64,000 bases of DNA, from the NCBI RefSeq assembly GCF_050529585.1, contig NZ_CP172882.1, positions 1,116,001 to 1,180,000 of the forward strand, written 5' to 3'. Positions 62,711 to 64,000 of this stretch are shown one piece after another (the stretch's first letter is position 1; every line of letters starts with the position of its first letter). The translations under genes were made by a program, and so were the position numbers. This DNA is from Enterococcus_D sp050529585. Its GTDB lineage: Bacteria > Bacillota > Bacilli > Lactobacillales > Enterococcaceae. The notes beneath the pieces were generated by a model. The model made no database searches, was not told the origin of the DNA, and saw only the letters and a program-made list of their open reading frames with translations.

Positions 62711-62950
62711 ATGCATTTTCTATGGACATTGATCGTAGGTGCAGTGATCGGTTCAGTCGGTGGTGCGATTGCTGGTGAAAAAAGAGGCTGTATTTTTGAC
62801 ATTATTGCAGGATTGATTGGTGCTTCGATCGGTCAAGCACTATTTGGTACTTGGGGACCTCAAGTGGCGGACATGGCCATCGTTCCAGCAATTATCGGCG
62901 CAATTATTTTTGTCGCAGTTGTTTCATTTTTCTTTGGCCGAAAAAAATAG
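62711..62950 (+). CDS. GlsB/YeaQ/YmgE-family stress membrane protein
   Basis: This 79-aa transglycosylase-associated-type protein has three hydrophobic segments and the glycine-rich N-terminus LIVGAVIGSVGGAIAGEKRGCIFDI. Such proteins are part of general stress responses. AAGGAGG precedes the ATG. Single gene closed by a terminator. Confidence 0.88.
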   Translation: MHFLWTLIVGAVIGSVGGAIAGEKRGCIFDIIAGLIGASIGQALFGTWGPQVADMAIVPAIIGAIIFVAVVSFFFGRKK

Positions 62951-62970
62951 CTTTATGACAACTTTATGTG

Positions 62971-63008
62971 GAAGCATTTTATCTTTAGCGATGAAGTGCT
63001 TTTTTTTT
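62971..63008 (+). terminator. Intrinsic terminator after the GlsB-like gene
   Basis: AAGCATTTTATC pairs with GATGAAGTGCTT (two G-T pairs), followed by a run of eight T. Confidence 0.8.
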
Positions 63009-63061
63009 GTGACTTTTTTGTAGCTGACACGTATAGTAAGTAAAGAGAGGGAGGGATGTGT

Positions 63062-63571
63062 GTGGATAAAACTGATCAGTTAGCAAAAATCTATCAGTTA
63101 TATTGTGAAGAATGTTATTTGTATGCTTACTATTTTACGAAAAATGCCATTCAAGCAGAAGATTTAGTCAGCCATGCATTCTTAGCGATCATTGATTCTC
63201 TTCCTTTTTTACAGCAACAACAAATCAAATATTATTTGTTCAAAACAATCAAAAATCGTTTTATTGATGGCCAGCGAAAGGACAAACGATATCAATTATG
63301 GCGAAAATCGACAATCCCTCAAATCAAGCAAACATCCGCATTCACGCCCTTGGATGCATTGATCAAAGAAGAAGAAAGAAGACGCTTATATCAGTCGATT
63401 GATCGTTTGCCAGAAGACACACGCGAAGTGATCTTGCTCTATTATTTTATGGAACTTTCAATCGATGAGATAGCTAAGTATAAAGAATGGACTTACACCC
63501 AAACCAAAAATCGACTATATCGTGGTCGTTTATTATTAAAGGAGGATTTCATAAATGAAGGAATTGTTTGA
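63062..63571 (+). CDS. ECF-type RNA polymerase sigma factor
   Basis: This 169-aa sigma-70-family factor has region 2 (YAYYFTKNAIQAEDLVSHAFLAII ... YYLFKTIKNRFIDGQRKDKR) and region 4 (RLPEDTREVILLYYFMELSIDEIAKY, TQTKNRLYRGRLLLKE). A GTG at 63062 is preferred, since GGGAGGG ends right at the ATG of 63056. It overlaps by 17 nt a gene for a membrane protein that is its likely anti-sigma factor. Confidence 0.9.
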   Translation: MDKTDQLAKIYQLYCEECYLYAYYFTKNAIQAEDLVSHAFLAIIDSLPFLQQQQIKYYLFKTIKNRFIDGQRKDKRYQLWRKSTIPQIKQTSAFTPLDALIKEEERRRLYQSIDRLPEDTREVILLYYFMELSIDEIAKYKEWTYTQTKNRLYRGRLLLKEDFINEGIV

Positions 63572-64000
63572 TTTTGAAAAGATACAGCTTCAAGTCAAAA
63601 AACAACAGATGCGTCGAAATATATGGCTGGTTTTTTTTGTGACTTTAATTACATTGATGATTAATTGGGGTCTACCTAAAATCGTGAATGCTTTTTTTTA
63701 TGACCCTACAGCGAGCAATGAGCTGACCAGTATCGACAGTTATATCGTCAATCGTCAAATCAATAATGAATTAACGACCCAAAATCAATTTCTCAGTCGT
63801 TATGAGATCACCCCAAAAGGGTATGGGAACTATGCTATCACTGAAATCTATCGTAATCTGGCGCAAAATCAAACGTTAACAAAAACCTACGCGATCAATC
63901 GTAATCAGATCAAAGAAAACCAACCGTCACTACCAGAGAATACGGATGTCTTGTTTATGGAACGTTTTCGCGATTCCTCTTCAAATATGTTCACAGAAAG
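63555..64000 (+). CDS. Partial membrane-bound sigma factor regulator (probable anti-sigma factor)
   Basis: The frame begins at 63555 (MKELFDFEKIQLQVKKQQMR) after GGAGGATTTC and remains open to the right edge, 148 codons visible. A short cytoplasmic N-terminus precedes one membrane segment (about 25-45: WLVFFVTLITLMINWGLP) and an extracellular part. This matches the Sigma_reg_N/Sigma_reg_C type of anti-sigma factors. Coupling to the ECF sigma gene supports that role. The C-terminal half lies outside the window. Confidence 0.82.
   Translation, partial: MKELFDFEKIQLQVKKQQMRRNIWLVFFVTLITLMINWGLPKIVNAFFYDPTASNELTSIDSYIVNRQINNELTTQNQFLSRYEITPKGYGNYAITEIYRNLAQNQTLTKTYAINRNQIKENQPSLPENTDVLFMERFRDSSSNMFTE

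Noticed and set aside
1..64000. CRISPR arrays, insertion sequences, rRNA genes
   Set aside because: No regularly spaced direct repeats, transposase genes or rRNA sequence were seen by eye.

Overview
The window looks like chromosomal DNA of a low-GC Gram-positive coccus, most likely an Enterococcus. Supporting signs are a C30 carotenoid operon (crtN-crtM), a LevR-controlled mannose PTS with a sigma-54 promoter, a mprF-type aminoacyl-phosphatidylglycerol synthase with an upstream hydrolase, an L27 with a cleavable N-terminus next to the Prp protease, strong AGGAGG ribosome binding sites, and EF_0837-type and DgaE/DgaF-type genes known from enterococci. The crt genes point to a yellow-pigmented species, but the species cannot be fixed from this sequence. 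No insertion sequence, CRISPR array or rRNA was found. The only mobile-element trace is a probable integration scar beside tRNA-Arg(TCT).

Layout. 0-9 kb: stress and membrane genes, namely a BlaI-like repressor, the ohr-ohrR peroxide pair with a palindromic operator, a hydrolase-mprF operon, a ferredoxin-NADP reductase under a Fur-like box, a CDF (probably Mn) exporter and a GNAT enzyme. 9.4-16 kb: a PRD regulator, a KDPG-type aldolase, a galactitol-family PTS (EIIA, EIIB, EIIC), a DgoD-type galactonate dehydratase and a small membrane protein, together a sugar-acid uptake and Entner-Doudoroff-type degradation unit. 16.2-22.9 kb: a second sugar operon with a lactose/cellobiose-family EIIC, a small membrane protein, a MupG-type 6-phosphoglycosidase, a COG3964 deacetylase-like amidohydrolase, DgaE, DgaF and a PfkB kinase. 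This fits degradation of an acetylated amino-sugar acid. 23-28.4 kb (minus strand): a TMEM175-like channel, then an ABC permease-ATPase-crtN-crtM-TetR operon with a palindromic operator.

28.6-39.7 kb: a DUF305 protein, an HD protein and DapA-like lyase pair, a HIT protein, an aldo/keto reductase-MerR unit with a 19-bp-spacer MerR promoter, a YitT-like membrane protein, glycerate kinase, a P2-type cation ATPase and an orphan Mga-family regulator. 39.7-41.2 kb: a gene-poor stretch with degenerate fragments, a candidate small RNA and tRNA-Arg. 41.3-47.1 kb: an O-methyltransferase and a leuABCD operon preceded by a CodY-like box, a promoter, a leader peptide with five consecutive Leu codons and an intrinsic terminator (an attenuator). 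47.1-49 kb: a uracil-DNA glycosylase and rplU-prp-rpmA. 49.4-55.6 kb: a small protein, a GNAT enzyme, a phosphonate-type ABC transporter, a lipid kinase and a Pat-like acetyltransferase. 55.8-62.6 kb: the LevR activator, its sigma-54 promoter with a 21-bp inverted repeat, the mannose PTS operon and DUF956 (ManO). 62.7 kb to the end: a GlsB-like stress membrane protein and an ECF-type sigma factor overlapping a membrane regulator that is cut by the window edge.

The two sugar operons and the mannose PTS all feed phosphorylated sugars or sugar acids into glycolysis. Most operons carry recognisable control sites near their start.
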